Below, piece after piece: positions 1 through 9,751 of a DNA stretch of 64,000 bases. The notes below the pieces were generated by a model. It had not been told where the DNA came from and did not search any database. It was given only the letters and a program-made list of their open reading frames with translations. The stretch spans positions 6,200,001-6,264,000 of the forward strand of contig NZ_CP055153.1 in NCBI RefSeq assembly GCF_014075995.1. The letters run 5' to 3'. Position 1 is the first letter of the stretch, and every line of letters starts with the position of its first letter. This stretch comes from Adhaeribacter radiodurans. Its GTDB lineage: Bacteria; Bacteroidota; Bacteroidia; Cytophagales; Hymenobacteraceae. A program made the position numbers and the translations under genes.

Positions 1-46
1 GACTAACACTGGTGCTCAAACAGCTAAGCTTTTACTAGATCGGTAA
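1..46 (+). CDS. C-terminal tail of a T9SS-sorted secreted protein (partial)
   Basis: Reading from base 2, the sequence encodes the last 14 residues of a protein ending in LLLDR and a TAA stop. These 46 bases are identical to bases 4232-4277, the end of the large secreted protein that starts at 705. The sequences diverge right after the stop. The window therefore opens inside a paralog of that protein, and the fragment is the end of a type A T9SS sorting domain (GAQTAKLLL is typical). The rest of the gene lies outside the window, so its N-terminal domains are unknown. Confidence 0.7.
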   Translation, partial: TNTGAQTAKLLLDR

Positions 47-133
47 ATTCTATGTTCTTAAGTTTAAAAGAGAACTACTTAATTAAAATAGAATCTATAT
101 CAATTTTGAAGTTTAATTATAAAAAGTATAACC

Positions 134-496
134 ATGAGATTTATCATTATAGCATTGTTCATCACTCTTCCATACTTTTCCTTTTCACAGGGACAAGGCA
201 AGGGGAAATTCAAAATAAAAATAAATGAAAAAGAATATGACACTGATAAAAGCCCTGATATCGTTGACGAATTTTTTCCCCAACGAATAGCTAAGTTTAA
301 GATTAAGAAAGAAAAAAATGGAGATCCTACCGGCCGCTATGTCGTGCTAATAGGAGAAGAAGAACGCACTTTTCAATCTGATGGCGAGTACCATGATGTT
401 GAATTCTCCCATGATATTAAAGAGTTAGGAATCTATATTTTGAACGAGAAACGAGCCTTAGCCGGTAAGCCTTTTCGACTCAAAAAGCGCAAATAA
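134..496 (+). CDS. Small secreted hypothetical protein
   Basis: 120 residues. Residues 1-18 form a clear signal peptide with a hydrophobic core (FIIIALFITL) ending in SFSQ, so the mature chain is probably exported to the periplasm or beyond. The mature part is highly charged and rich in lysine and glutamate, with no cysteine and no membrane segment, and ends in a basic tail (RLKKRK). I recognise no family. The alternating hydrophobic stretches (RYVVLIG, GIYIL) suggest a small beta-rich fold. It lies between two paralogous T9SS-sorted proteins but lacks a sorting domain itself. The ATG at 134 is the only start that gives the signal peptide. Confidence 0.6.
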   Translation: MRFIIIALFITLPYFSFSQGQGKGKFKIKINEKEYDTDKSPDIVDEFFPQRIAKFKIKKEKNGDPTGRYVVLIGEEERTFQSDGEYHDVEFSHDIKELGIYILNEKRALAGKPFRLKKRK

Positions 497-704
497 CAAT
501 CGCCAGCTTGGTTAGAGTTGTAAAATTCCCCAATCAATGAAGCAGACTTTCCGGCAACCTATGAATCGCTTGTGCAGCTTTAGCAGGCTGTATCAATAGT
601 GAATAAATTGCTAGAAAGCTCTGCTGTCTTTCATGTAATTCACCAGCTTACAATTATAGAAAGTATCAAAAAGATAAAAACCTTCATTTAAAAACTAGTT
701 ACAT

Positions 705-3700
705 ATGAATACAACGCTTACTTGCAAAAGCCTGTTATTGGCTGGTGAATGTACTAAGGGAGAATCATGTATCAATTCTGCTAAAGCTTTCCTTAAAAAT
801 TATTCTTCAGGGAATGCTGCTTTTGTATTTCTGGTAATTCTTTCTTTGCTATTGAGTTTAGGCACCTTTAAGTTATCTGCCCAAAATGCTATTGTAACTG
901 AGAATGCCAAATCCGGAAATCCGAGTTCCGAATGGCAAATAAGCGGGGCGGGGGATATGTCCATACAAGGATTTGCTACAGACATTAGTTACAACAAAGG
1001 TACAACAGCACGATTCAAGATAAAAACCAATGCCAGGGCATATACCGTTAAAATTTACCGTCTGGGTTATTATCAAGGCAATGGCGCTAGATTGCAAGGC
1101 ACAGCTACCGTGACGGCTACCTTACCCCAGACTCAGCCAAGCTGCAGCACTAACTCAAGTACTGGGTTGCTTGACTGTGGTAATTGGGCTACTTCTGCCC
1201 AATGGGTTATTCCAAGCAACGCTGTATCGGGGGTTTATATTGCTAAGCTAACCCGAACTGATACACAAGGTTCAAGTCATATTGTGTTTATTGTTCGCGA
1301 TGATGCAAGTACTTCTAATTTGCTTTTCCAAACTTCTGATGCTACGTGGCAGGCATACAACATTTATGGTGATAACAATAATGGCAGAAGCCTTTACACC
1401 GGTACAGGTGGCAAAGCTGTAAAGGTAAGTTATAATAGACCATTCGTTACCCGTAGCGGCGGCGGTGGCGGCGGTGCAGAAGAAGACTGGATATTCAATG
1501 CTGAGTACCCCATGATCCGGTGGATTGAGTCAAATGGTTATGATGTAAGTTATACTACAGATGTGGATAGCGACCGCCGGGGAAATCTTATTGCTAATCA
1601 TAAAGTGTTTATGTCGGTTGGGCATGATGAGTACTGGTCAGGAGCCCAACGGGCTAATGTAACCGCTGCCCGTAACTCCGGAACAAACCTTGCCTTTTTT
1701 AGTGGTAATGAGGTATATTGGAAGACGCGTTGGGAAAACAGTATTGATGGCAGTGGTACTTCCCATCGCACTTTGGTCTGCTACAAAGAAGGTACCCAAG
1801 GTGAAAATGTTTGCGGGAACAACTGTGATCCTAGTCCAGAATGGACGGGTTTGTGGCGAAGTGGTTGTGAGATTGTAACAGGTAGCCAAATTAATGATGG
1901 TTGCCATCCGGAAAATGCTTTAACTGGGCAAATCAGTTGGGCCGAAAATACCGCCGCCCTAACGGTACCAAGTACTTTTAAAACTTTCCGTTTCTGGCGC
2001 AATACCAGTGTTGCTTCTTTGGAAAATGGGCAAACGGCTACCTTGACCAATGGCATTATTGGTTACGAGTGGGACTCAGAGCAGGAGGCTTACCGCTCCT
2101 CTTATCCAGCAGGCAGAGTGGTGCTTTCACGTACTGTTATAAATAGCCAGGTTCATAATTGTTCTCTCTATCGACACAGCAATGGGGCATTGATATTCGG
2201 GGCCGGCACAGTACAATACTCGTGGGGTTTAGACAGCAACCATGATCGGGGTAGTGCAGCGCCTAGTCGGGCCTTGCAGCAGGCAACCGTAAACTTGTTT
2301 GCTGATATGGGGGCGCAGCCCGGAAGTTTACAAACTGGTTTAGTAACTGCAACTGCATCAACAGATACTCAGGCTCCGGTCACCACAATTTTATCTCCAG
2401 CTGAGGGGGCCAGTTTACCAGCTGGTACAGCCGTAACAATCAGTGGCACGGCGACAGATGCAAATGTAGTAGCGGGAGTGGAAGTATCCACAGATGGCGG
2501 CACAACCTGGCGCTTAGCAAACGGGACTACTAACTGGACATTCTCTTGGACGCCTACCCTTCAAGGGCCAACTACAATTAAAAGCCGTGCTTTTGATGAT
2601 TTAGGAAATATGAGTTCGCCCATTACTAGGAATGTAACTATTATCGGTGGAAGTACTAGTTGCCCATGCACGGTATTCCAGGCGAGTGAGGTACCAACGG
2701 GCAGCTTGCAGGTAGACAATCCCGTGACCTTAGGTATGAAGTTTCGTTCTTCGAGCAGTGGTTCAATTACGGGGGTGCGCTTTTATAAACAGAGTGGCAA
2801 TAATGGTACTCATCGCGGGTTGCTCTACAGCAGCACTGGCACGCTGCTAGCAGAAGCCCCGTTCACAAGTGAGACCGCTACAGGCTGGCAGCAGGTGCCC
2901 TTTCCTGCAGCCGTTGCTATTACGGCCAATACCACCTACATTGTGGCTTTCCATAGCAGTGGGGGAACTTATTCGGAGACCAATGACTATTTTACCACGG
3001 CTAAGACCAACGGACCGCTCACCGGCTTAGCCAATGGAACGGATGGTCCCAATGGAGTATACGGGTACGGCAGTTCCCCGGCTTTCCCCGGCTCCACTTA
3101 TCAGGCAACGAATTACTGGGTCGACGTGGTATTTAACAATGGTGCTCCACCTTCTAATCCAGCCCCAACAGTGGCGATTACCTCACCGGCAAATGGGGCT
3201 ACGTTTACGGCGCCCGCTTCCATTACCATCAATGCCAATGCGGCGGATACGAGTCCGGGCACAGTAAGCAAGGTAGATTTCTATAATGGTACCACCCTGT
3301 TGGGCACGGATGTCAGTAGCCCTTATAGCTTTGCTTGGAGCAATGTCGCGGCCGGCACTTACTCGCTCACGGCCCGGGCAACGGATAATGGCGGGACTAC
3401 CACCACTTCAGCGGCCGTGAGTATAACGGTTAATGGAAGTAACCCGCCCTCAACGTGCCCCTGCACGGTATTCCGGCCTACGGATGTGCCGGGTGGTACT
3501 ATCCAGAATGATGGGCAGAGCGTGCAGTTGGGCATGAAGTTTCGTTCCTCGGTCAATGGAAATGTAACCGCTGTGCGCTTTTACAAGCAGACAGGCAATA
3601 CCGGTACCCACATTGGGCAACTCTACAGCAGCACCGGCACACTGCTAGCGCAGGCTACGTTTATTAATGAGACAGCCTCAGGTTGGCAGGAGGTAAATTT

Positions 3701-4277
3701 CAGCTCACCAGTATCTATTACCGCTAATACCACCTATGTCATTACTTACCACAGTAGTGAGGGCCATTATTCTGTCAATGATTTTGGCTTTACTAGTTCC
3801 ATTGTCAACGGGCCACTTACTGGCTTACAAAATGGGTTTGATGGCCGCAATGGAGTTTACCTGTATACAGCCACACCAGCCTACCCTACCGAGAACTACG
3901 AGGCCAGTAACTATTATGTGGACGCGGTATTTAACACTGTGAGTTCGGCGGCTAGTACCGCCTCCCGCCTAAACATTGCTACCCCAGAAGTAGGAGCACA
4001 AGTAAAGTTAACGCAAGCAGAAGGAATGATGGTTTATCCTAACCCGGTTACTCATAAGGCGAAGGTGCAGTTTGTGCTGGTGGAAGGTGGAGCTTACACC
4101 CTAGACCTCTACGATGCGCAAGGCAGGCTGGTCAAGGTGCTTAGGCAGGGAAAGGTCAACGCGGGAGAACTGAATATAATAGAAGTAGACGGAGCTAAAC
4201 TGGCTAAAGGATTGTACCTGGTGCGGCTGCAGACTAACACTGGTGCTCAAACAGCTAAGCTTTTACTAGATCGGTAA
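705..4277 (+). CDS. Secreted N,N-dimethylformamidase-beta-like protein with Ig-like and DUF4082 modules and T9SS sorting domain
   Basis: 1190 residues. An N-terminal hydrophobic segment (about 40-58) ends in LSAQ and acts as signal peptide. Residues about 61-545 match the large-subunit fold of N,N-dimethylformamidase, with the family's conserved VGHDEYWS motif (H307-W311) followed by a conserved FFSGNEVYWK stretch. Then come an Ig-like domain (about 551-645), a DUF4082 module (about 650-812), a second Ig-like domain (about 820-912), a second DUF4082 module (about 915-1075) and a type A T9SS sorting domain (from about 1105; YPNPV, ending LLLDR). The two DUF4082 copies are close duplicates, each opening with CPCTVF and carrying LGMKFRS and SSTGTLLA. 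A glycine run lies near residue 250. Amidase activity is not shown: in Bacteroidota this domain is often found in large surface or adhesion proteins. A paralog ends at base 46, so this is one of a tandem pair. Confidence 0.8.
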   Translation: MNTTLTCKSLLLAGECTKGESCINSAKAFLKNYSSGNAAFVFLVILSLLLSLGTFKLSAQNAIVTENAKSGNPSSEWQISGAGDMSIQGFATDISYNKGTTARFKIKTNARAYTVKIYRLGYYQGNGARLQGTATVTATLPQTQPSCSTNSSTGLLDCGNWATSAQWVIPSNAVSGVYIAKLTRTDTQGSSHIVFIVRDDASTSNLLFQTSDATWQAYNIYGDNNNGRSLYTGTGGKAVKVSYNRPFVTRSGGGGGGAEEDWIFNAEYPMIRWIESNGYDVSYTTDVDSDRRGNLIANHKVFMSVGHDEYWSGAQRANVTAARNSGTNLAFFSGNEVYWKTRWENSIDGSGTSHRTLVCYKEGTQGENVCGNNCDPSPEWTGLWRSGCEIVTGSQINDGCHPENALTGQISWAENTAALTVPSTFKTFRFWRNTSVASLENGQTATLTNGIIGYEWDSEQEAYRSSYPAGRVVLSRTVINSQVHNCSLYRHSNGALIFGAGTVQYSWGLDSNHDRGSAAPSRALQQATVNLFADMGAQPGSLQTGLVTATASTDTQAPVTTILSPAEGASLPAGTAVTISGTATDANVVAGVEVSTDGGTTWRLANGTTNWTFSWTPTLQGPTTIKSRAFDDLGNMSSPITRNVTIIGGSTSCPCTVFQASEVPTGSLQVDNPVTLGMKFRSSSSGSITGVRFYKQSGNNGTHRGLLYSSTGTLLAEAPFTSETATGWQQVPFPAAVAITANTTYIVAFHSSGGTYSETNDYFTTAKTNGPLTGLANGTDGPNGVYGYGSSPAFPGSTYQATNYWVDVVFNNGAPPSNPAPTVAITSPANGATFTAPASITINANAADTSPGTVSKVDFYNGTTLLGTDVSSPYSFAWSNVAAGTYSLTARATDNGGTTTTSAAVSITVNGSNPPSTCPCTVFRPTDVPGGTIQNDGQSVQLGMKFRSSVNGNVTAVRFYKQTGNTGTHIGQLYSSTGTLLAQATFINETASGWQEVNFSSPVSITANTTYVITYHSSEGHYSVNDFGFTSSIVNGPLTGLQNGFDGRNGVYLYTATPAYPTENYEASNYYVDAVFNTVSSAASTASRLNIATPEVGAQVKLTQAEGMMVYPNPVTHKAKVQFVLVEGGAYTLDLYDAQGRLVKVLRQGKVNAGELNIIEVDGAKLAKGLYLVRLQTNTGAQTAKLLLDR

Positions 4278-5164
4278 ATGTAATTAGTAAGACTCAAATT
4301 GTTATTATGTCTTCTACTCTGCAATTAATGGGTAACGGGATCTACCAGTATTAAATTATAAAATAGATAACCTATAAAGCAACGTGTTAAGAAGAAATTC
4401 TAGGTTTTAAATCAGGTTAATTAATGTAATATCCCACTTAACCACATTGAACACTATTAGAATATAGTAAAACCTAGATTATGCATCAGCTTCTAAAGAG
4501 GATTATCCTTTTTCCAGCAGCAATTGCATTACTCAGGTAAAGCAAACTTAAGAAATAGAATTAAGTTTCTCGGGCTTCTTATGTTTAGTGACTGCTAAAG
4601 TTAGCTGAGGGTGTCTAGCTAAAGATGTTTTTAAGGTAAAGTTGGCTCTGCCAACTTTACCTTAAAAACATCTTTTTTGAATTAGTAAATTCCAGGTTAG
4701 GCCAACAAATGTAGCAAAACATTCCGCTACAATAATAACTAGTTCCAAAGCTTTTTATACCATTATCAGATATTTTACCTTTCCGAAGTGAAAAACCTAC
4801 GTGCTTAGAAGTTTTGCGTGAGCAATGGACTCCCTTGTGCAGGCATTCCTCTATCGGAAGTCGAAGCTAAAGAATGGGTATATAGCTAAGTGTAGACTTT
4901 TTAGAACCTTTGTAAGTTGATTATGATTTAAATGTTTACTGTGAGGTTGCTCTATGGATGGGTGGGAATTGGCAGAATACCGAGATGAAGGTTGTGAATG
5001 GGGTTCTCTCTTTTATTTGACGCTTGGCTCTTTTTACATAACTAGTTTTTGCCATGTTTTCCGTTCTTAACTCAGAAAAGTGTATTTTCCAGGAAATACA
5101 CTGCAGAATGATCCTACTATTCGATTCTATCCAGCCTGCATAAAAAACATTAGAATAGGATTCT
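4278..5164. other. Intergenic region with one long hairpin
   Basis: About 890 AT-rich bases between the DMFase-like gene and the IS630 element. The only structure I see is the hairpin at 4621-4678. Short ORFs on either strand lack signal peptides or recognisable motifs and are not called. Confidence 0.5.
4621..4678 (+). terminator. Perfect 26-bp inverted repeat, terminator-like
   Basis: Bases 4621-4646 pair perfectly with 4650-4675 around a three-base loop (TCT), and the downstream arm runs into a T tract. It could end transcription from upstream, but it lies about 340 bases past the stop at 4277 and its stem is longer than that of an ordinary terminator. It may instead be a remnant of a palindromic mobile sequence. 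Confidence 0.55.
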
Positions 5165-5189
5165 AAGTAAGTAGACAAAAATAAACGAA
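5165..5189 (+). repeat. Left terminal inverted repeat of the IS630-type element
   Basis: 25 bases that match the reverse complement of 6179-6203 at 21 of 25 positions, including the block CAAAAATAA. A TA dinucleotide at 5164-5165 corresponds to the TA at 6203-6204, as expected for IS630/Tc1-mariner target duplication. Confidence 0.7.
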
Positions 5190-6202
5190 CAATGGTATAG
5201 AACAGGATGCGAGTAATAAAATTGACGGAAGAAGAACAAGCCCTGCTCAAGAGACACTACCAGACGAGTAAAGATGGTACGGTTCGCAAACGGAGTCAAT
5301 GTTTGTTGTTGTCCCACCAAGGGATGCGTATCCAAGCCTTGTCCGAGACCTTTGGCGTGCAACGGGCGACGATTAGTCGCTGGTTTAACAGCTGGGAAAC
5401 CACCAAGGCATTAGCCATCAGCTGCGGACGAGGACGCAAAAAGAAACTGTCTGGGTTAGATGGAAAGCTGTTAAAAGAGTATGTCACTCAAAGCAGCCGG
5501 TCTTTAGACACAGGGATAGCCCAGTTGGCGCAGACCCACGGGGTGCAGATAAGCAAGAAAACGTTGCAACGCTTTTTAAAAACAAGAGCAGTATAGTTTT
5601 AGAAGAATCCGCCAAAGTTTAAAGTCGAGGCGCAACCAGCAAGCGTTTGACCAGGCCGCCCTTCAGGTACAGGCGTTAGAATCGCTGGCCGGGCAGCAGT
5701 GGTTGGATGTGTATTTTTACGATGCAAGTGGTTTCTCGCTGACCTCCTGTTTGCCCTACGCCTGGCAAGAGAAAGGCTAACAGATAAGCCTGTTACCGAG
5801 GAAAGGCAAACGGATTAATGTCGCGGGTTTCTATACTAAAACAGGTAAATTTATCTACCAAACCCAAGTAAATAGCTTTAACCACCAAGATTTGATTTTG
5901 TTCTTTGACCACTTTTGCACCAGCATCGATAAAAGAACCATTGTGGTGCTGGATAATGCGCCCACTCACCGTGGCAAAGCTTTTCAGGCCAAGAGGAAAG
6001 AATGGCAGCAGCAAGATTTATACCTCTACTTTCTGCCCCCGTATTCCCCGGAGTTGAATGCAATTGAATTACTCTGGCGACAGATCAAATACCAATGGCT
6101 CTATTTGAAGGCCTTCCTTAACTTCGATTCTTTATCTTTTTATCTGCACCAAGTACTCGATAATATCAATACTAAATATTCGATTATTTTTGACTAACTA
6201 CT
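5166..6202 (+). mobile_element. IS630-family insertion sequence, decayed
   Basis: About 1037 bp, bounded by 25-bp imperfect inverted repeats and flanked by TA on both sides. It encodes a single transposase broken by a frameshift and a stop codon. The length is typical of the family. It is presumably immobile unless an intact copy acts in trans. Confidence 0.75.
5207..6197 (+). pseudogene. IS630-family transposase, frameshifted and interrupted
   Basis: The first frame (5207-5596, 129 aa) gives the N-terminal helix-turn-helix region (RIQALSETFGVQRATISRWF) and stops early. The homologous reading continues in another frame from about 5583 through a DDE endonuclease domain: YFYDASGFSL, then VVLDNAPTHRGKAF, then LPPYSPELNAIELLW. 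These supply the catalytic D, D and E. An in-frame TAA at 5778-5780 interrupts the second part. With one frameshift near 5575-5585 plus the stop, no full transposase can be made. The next coding DNA downstream converges on it from the minus strand. Confidence 0.8.
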
Positions 6203-6203
6203 T
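6179..6203 (-). repeat. Right terminal inverted repeat of the IS630-type element
   Basis: Reverse complement of the left repeat at 5165-5189 with four mismatches. It overlaps the end of the transposase reading frame. Confidence 0.7.
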
Positions 6204-6417
6204 ATGTAATAGTTTGATAATACCAGGAAGTATTTGTTAGCACCAACAACCAATAGCTTTCTGAAACAGCATGGCTAATTCAAGCTAATATTGGCCTAGA
6301 GAACCTAAGTTAGAGGAGAGCACACAATAATAAAGAAGCTAACTGGCTCAAGTTTATTACTTGTACTCAGGCCAGCTTGTTACACCAAGTTAGTCACAGA
6401 AAATAGCCTGCAAGAAC

Positions 6418-9400
6418 TCAGCGAGAAAGCAAGAGCTTAGTGGTGTAGCTCTTACCAAAAGTATGCAATTGTATCAGATATAGCCCTGTTGCTTGGTTTC
6501 CTGTGTGCCATTCGAGTTGATAGTGATAGGATTGGTTCGCTTGAACTTGGCCTTGAAACAAAGTCTTTAATTCTCTTCCCTGTATATCATACAATTTTAC
6601 TTTTACATATTGTGATTCAGGCAAATTGAAATGGATAGTTAACTTATCTTTAAAAGGATTTGGATACGCTTTCAATAGGGTTAGTTCTGTTTTGGGCACT
6701 GGTTCTTTAAATATGATTGTTTCTCTCGCCGCTATCACTGATGTAGTCTCAGGGGCTACTTTCACCAACCAGTAATCACTACTGCCTTGGCTAGCCTGCG
6801 TTCTGTCGCCACTTACCCCAGAATAAGAACGGCCACCGAGTAAAAAACCACCATCATTGCTTTGAAACACAGTGCGTAATTCGTCCTTGTCATTGCCTCC
6901 GAACCGTTGATCTCCTACTACCTGTCCATTTTCATCCACCTTCACTATCCAATAATCACTTCCACCGTGGCTAGCTTGCGTTTTGTCGCCGCTAATTCCC
7001 GAGTATGAGGAACCAGCCAGTACATACAAACCTTTATCCGTGTAAGTACTAGCTTGTAACTTTTCGTCTTTACTTCCCCCAAATCGCTTGTCCCACACTT
7101 TGTTGCCGTTATGATCTAGTTTAAGCAACCAATAGTCTTGGCCACCTTGGCTATATTGGCTTTTGTCCCCATTAGCACCTGATGCACTCGTACCCGCCAT
7201 GAAGTAGCTATCACCACTACGACCAACTGAGTAAGCCTTCTCTTCTCCACTTCCTCCAAAGGTTTTATCCCAAACCTTATTGCCGTCCTTATCAATACGT
7301 ACTATCCAGTAATCACTTCCACCTCTGCTAGTCTGGCTTTTATCCCCGCTGATTCCAGATAAAGAATTGCCTGCCAATAAAAAGCCCCCTTCCGGAGTCT
7401 GCGTAAAGCTGCCTAGTATTTCCTCTGATGAACCTCCGTAACGCTTATCCCAGATTTTGGCACCGGTGCTGCTGATTTTTATTAACCAGTAATCATTACC
7501 CCCTTGGCTACCTTGACTTTTTTCACCATCGGCCGGCGAGTTGCTGTAACCGCCTAACACGTATTCTCCAGTGCTAAGTTGCACGACTTTCTCCAGTTCA
7601 TCCGAACCACTACCTCCAAAGGCTTTATCCCATTGTAGATTACCGTTACCATCTACTTTTACTAACCAGTAATCCCGCAAGCCGCGGCTTTTTTCCGTCT
7701 TGTCTCCGTCTTTACCTGACAAAGAACTACCGGCTAATAAATATCCTCCATCTTTAGTTTGAATAACTCGGTTGAGGTAATCATCAGCACTACCGCCAAA
7801 CCGTTTATCCCAGAGCTTTTTACCATTTTTATCACTTTTTACAATCCAAAAGTCGTTTTTGCCTTGTCTGCTTTGAGTCTTATCACCACTTATGTCTGAA
7901 TTAGAGTAACCACCGAATAAGTAGCCTCCGTCTGAAGTTTTAATAGCTGTGGTAAAGTTGTCGCTACCTGAGCCACCAAAACGCATATCCCATTGGGTAG
8001 TAGTAGATTGTTCTTCTCTTATCTTCACCAACCAGTAGTCTGAGAAACCTCTAGAATCCTCGGATTTATCGCCGCTGATTCCAGAACTGGAAGTTCCCCC
8101 TAAAATATAGCTACCATCACTCGTTTGCTGAATAGAAGACATAGCATCGTTGGCAGGCCCGCCAAGGGTCTTGTCCCACTCTTTATGCCCGGTAGCATCT
8201 AACTTCACCGTCCAGTAATCACCAGGACACTCGAAGAAAAAACAATCTCCTTTATTATCTTCAGTTTTATCCCCGCCTTTATTAGAAACAGAGTAACCAC
8301 CTAAGATATAACCCTCATTAATGGTTTGTTGAAGAGATGTAAGCTCATCGTAATTATTTCCTCCTAAGGTTTTGTCCCATTGCTTTTTGCCAGCTGCATC
8401 CACTTTTATTATCCAGAAATCCATCAATCCTCTTGAAACTTCTGATTTGTCTCCACTAATGGAGGAAACGGAAGCTCCACCCAGGATATAGCCACCATCT
8501 CTGGTCTGCTGAAGAGAGTTAAGTAAATCACTACTGTTCCCCCCTAAAGTTTTATCCCACTGTTTTTCGCCAGTAGCATTCAGTTTTACCAACCAGAAGT
8601 CCAGGTAACCTTTTGATTCTTCTGTTTTACTTCCACTAATAGGTGAACTGGAATGTCCGCCCAAAATAAAACCATTATCCGTAGTTTGTTGAAGAGAAGA
8701 AAGTTCCTCCCAGTCACTTCCCCCAAAAGTTTTATCCCATTGCTTTTTACCGGTTGCATCCACTTTTATAATCCAGTAATCATTACTTCCTTTGGAAGCT
8801 TCTGTCTTATCTCCACTAATATCAGAGAGGGAATTTCCACCTAGGATATAGCCCCCATCACTGGTCTGCTGCAAAGAAGTAAGAAAATCGCTGCTAATTC
8901 CCCCAAAAGTTTTATCCCATTGCTTTTTACCGGTTGCATCCACTTTTATAATCCAGTAATCATTACTTCCTTTGGAAGCTTCTGTCTTATCTCCACTAAT
9001 ATCAGAGAGGGAATTTCCACCTAGGATATAGCCCCCATCACTGGTCTGCTGCAAAGAAGTAAGAAAATCGCTGCTAATTCCCCCAAAAGTTTTATCCCAT
9101 TGCTTTTTACCAGTTGCATCCACTTTTATAATCCAGTAATCTCCTACTCCCCTTGGAGCTTCAGTTTTATCTCCACTGATTTCAGAATAGGAATTTCCAC
9201 CTAGAATATAGCCACCATCAATGGTCCTCTGCAAAGAGGTAAGTTCATCCAGGTCACTGCCACCTAATGTTTTGTCCCATTCTTTAATTTGTCCAGAGGT
9301 TATAGAAGGATAATATATTAAAAACAAAAAAATAAATATTACTCGCAATCGCCAGTACTTAAGTAAGACAATAAAAGTATCCAAACTTAATTGTGATAAT

Positions 9401-9420
9401 AGTGTTTTCATAAAAATCAA
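6418..9420 (-). CDS. Secreted repeat protein, two predicted seven-bladed propellers, T9SS sorting domain
   Basis: 1000 residues on the minus strand, opposite to the rest of the family. The signal peptide ends near residue 43 (ITSGQ). The start may be the second Met (base 9411), which matches the MK start of the paralogs. Fourteen WDK-type units follow: seven from about residue 47 and seven from about 476, separated by a short linker (KIREEQSTTTQ). Units 2 and 3 are exact copies. One unit has a CX4C pair (CFFFEC) just before its DYW strand. The last 85 residues are a type A sorting domain (AYPNPF near 918, ending LLLSR) that directs export through T9SS and usually anchoring to the cell surface. 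It is flanked by the IS630 and IS5 elements, so it may have been separated and inverted from the main array. The ligand is unknown. Confidence 0.85.
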   Translation of the reverse strand: MIFMKTLLSQLSLDTFIVLLKYWRLRVIFIFLFLIYYPSITSGQIKEWDKTLGGSDLDELTSLQRTIDGGYILGGNSYSEISGDKTEAPRGVGDYWIIKVDATGKKQWDKTFGGISSDFLTSLQQTSDGGYILGGNSLSDISGDKTEASKGSNDYWIIKVDATGKKQWDKTFGGISSDFLTSLQQTSDGGYILGGNSLSDISGDKTEASKGSNDYWIIKVDATGKKQWDKTFGGSDWEELSSLQQTTDNGFILGGHSSSPISGSKTEESKGYLDFWLVKLNATGEKQWDKTLGGNSSDLLNSLQQTRDGGYILGGASVSSISGDKSEVSRGLMDFWIIKVDAAGKKQWDKTLGGNNYDELTSLQQTINEGYILGGYSVSNKGGDKTEDNKGDCFFFECPGDYWTVKLDATGHKEWDKTLGGPANDAMSSIQQTSDGSYILGGTSSSGISGDKSEDSRGFSDYWLVKIREEQSTTTQWDMRFGGSGSDNFTTAIKTSDGGYLFGGYSNSDISGDKTQSRQGKNDFWIVKSDKNGKKLWDKRFGGSADDYLNRVIQTKDGGYLLAGSSLSGKDGDKTEKSRGLRDYWLVKVDGNGNLQWDKAFGGSGSDELEKVVQLSTGEYVLGGYSNSPADGEKSQGSQGGNDYWLIKISSTGAKIWDKRYGGSSEEILGSFTQTPEGGFLLAGNSLSGISGDKSQTSRGGSDYWIVRIDKDGNKVWDKTFGGSGEEKAYSVGRSGDSYFMAGTSASGANGDKSQYSQGGQDYWLLKLDHNGNKVWDKRFGGSKDEKLQASTYTDKGLYVLAGSSYSGISGDKTQASHGGSDYWIVKVDENGQVVGDQRFGGNDKDELRTVFQSNDGGFLLGGRSYSGVSGDRTQASQGSSDYWLVKVAPETTSVIAARETIIFKEPVPKTELTLLKAYPNPFKDKLTIHFNLPESQYVKVKLYDIQGRELKTLFQGQVQANQSYHYQLEWHTGNQATGLYLIQLHTFGKSYTTKLLLSR
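8718..9111 (-). repeat. Exact 180-bp tandem duplication of one repeat unit
   Basis: Bases 8718-8931 are identical to 8898-9111, a 214-base match at a spacing of 180. This duplicates one 60-residue unit (units 2 and 3 of the protein). Neighbouring units differ at many positions, so this copy event is recent compared with the age of the array. Confidence 0.9.
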
Positions 9421-9733
9421 ATTTCTTTATTAGAAGTATATCAAGAATTACAACTAATGAACTATAATGAAGACAAGTTCTGGAAAAAGATAAATCGAAA
9501 TGAAGCCGATTATTGTAAGTTGCAAAGAGAAAACAATTAGCTTGGTTTAATTAGTAATAGCTATCTGTCAAATATTAATAGGCCCCTCCGAATTAGTTTA
9601 AAAGAAGCAATTAGAAGAACTCAAAAGAGAAAGTAATAAAATCAGCGTTTGCTTCTTTATGGAATATTTATCTTAAAAGTAAATGGTTACTAACCTAAAC
9701 CTGAATACAGCTATTATATATGATTTTAATTAT
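9421..9733. other. Upstream region of the minus-strand repeat protein
   Basis: About 310 AT-rich bases between the start of the minus-strand repeat gene and the left end of the IS5 element. It must hold that gene's promoter, but I see no convincing Bacteroidota -33/-7 pair and no other gene. Confidence 0.4.
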
Positions 9734-9751
9734 GAACTTGTTTAGAGTTTT
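9734..9751 (+). repeat. Left terminal inverted repeat of the IS5 element
   Basis: 18 bases, reverse complement of 10636-10653 with one mismatch. Confidence 0.65.

Noticed and set aside
4936-5250. Minus-strand frame of 104 aa across the left end of the IS630 element
   Set aside because: It spans the element boundary and has no recognisable domain or supporting context.
5575-5581. T TTA AAA heptamer suggesting programmed -1 frameshifting in the IS630 transposase
   Set aside because: The downstream frame is +1 (or -2), not -1, and carries its own in-frame TAA at 5778, so decay is the simpler explanation.
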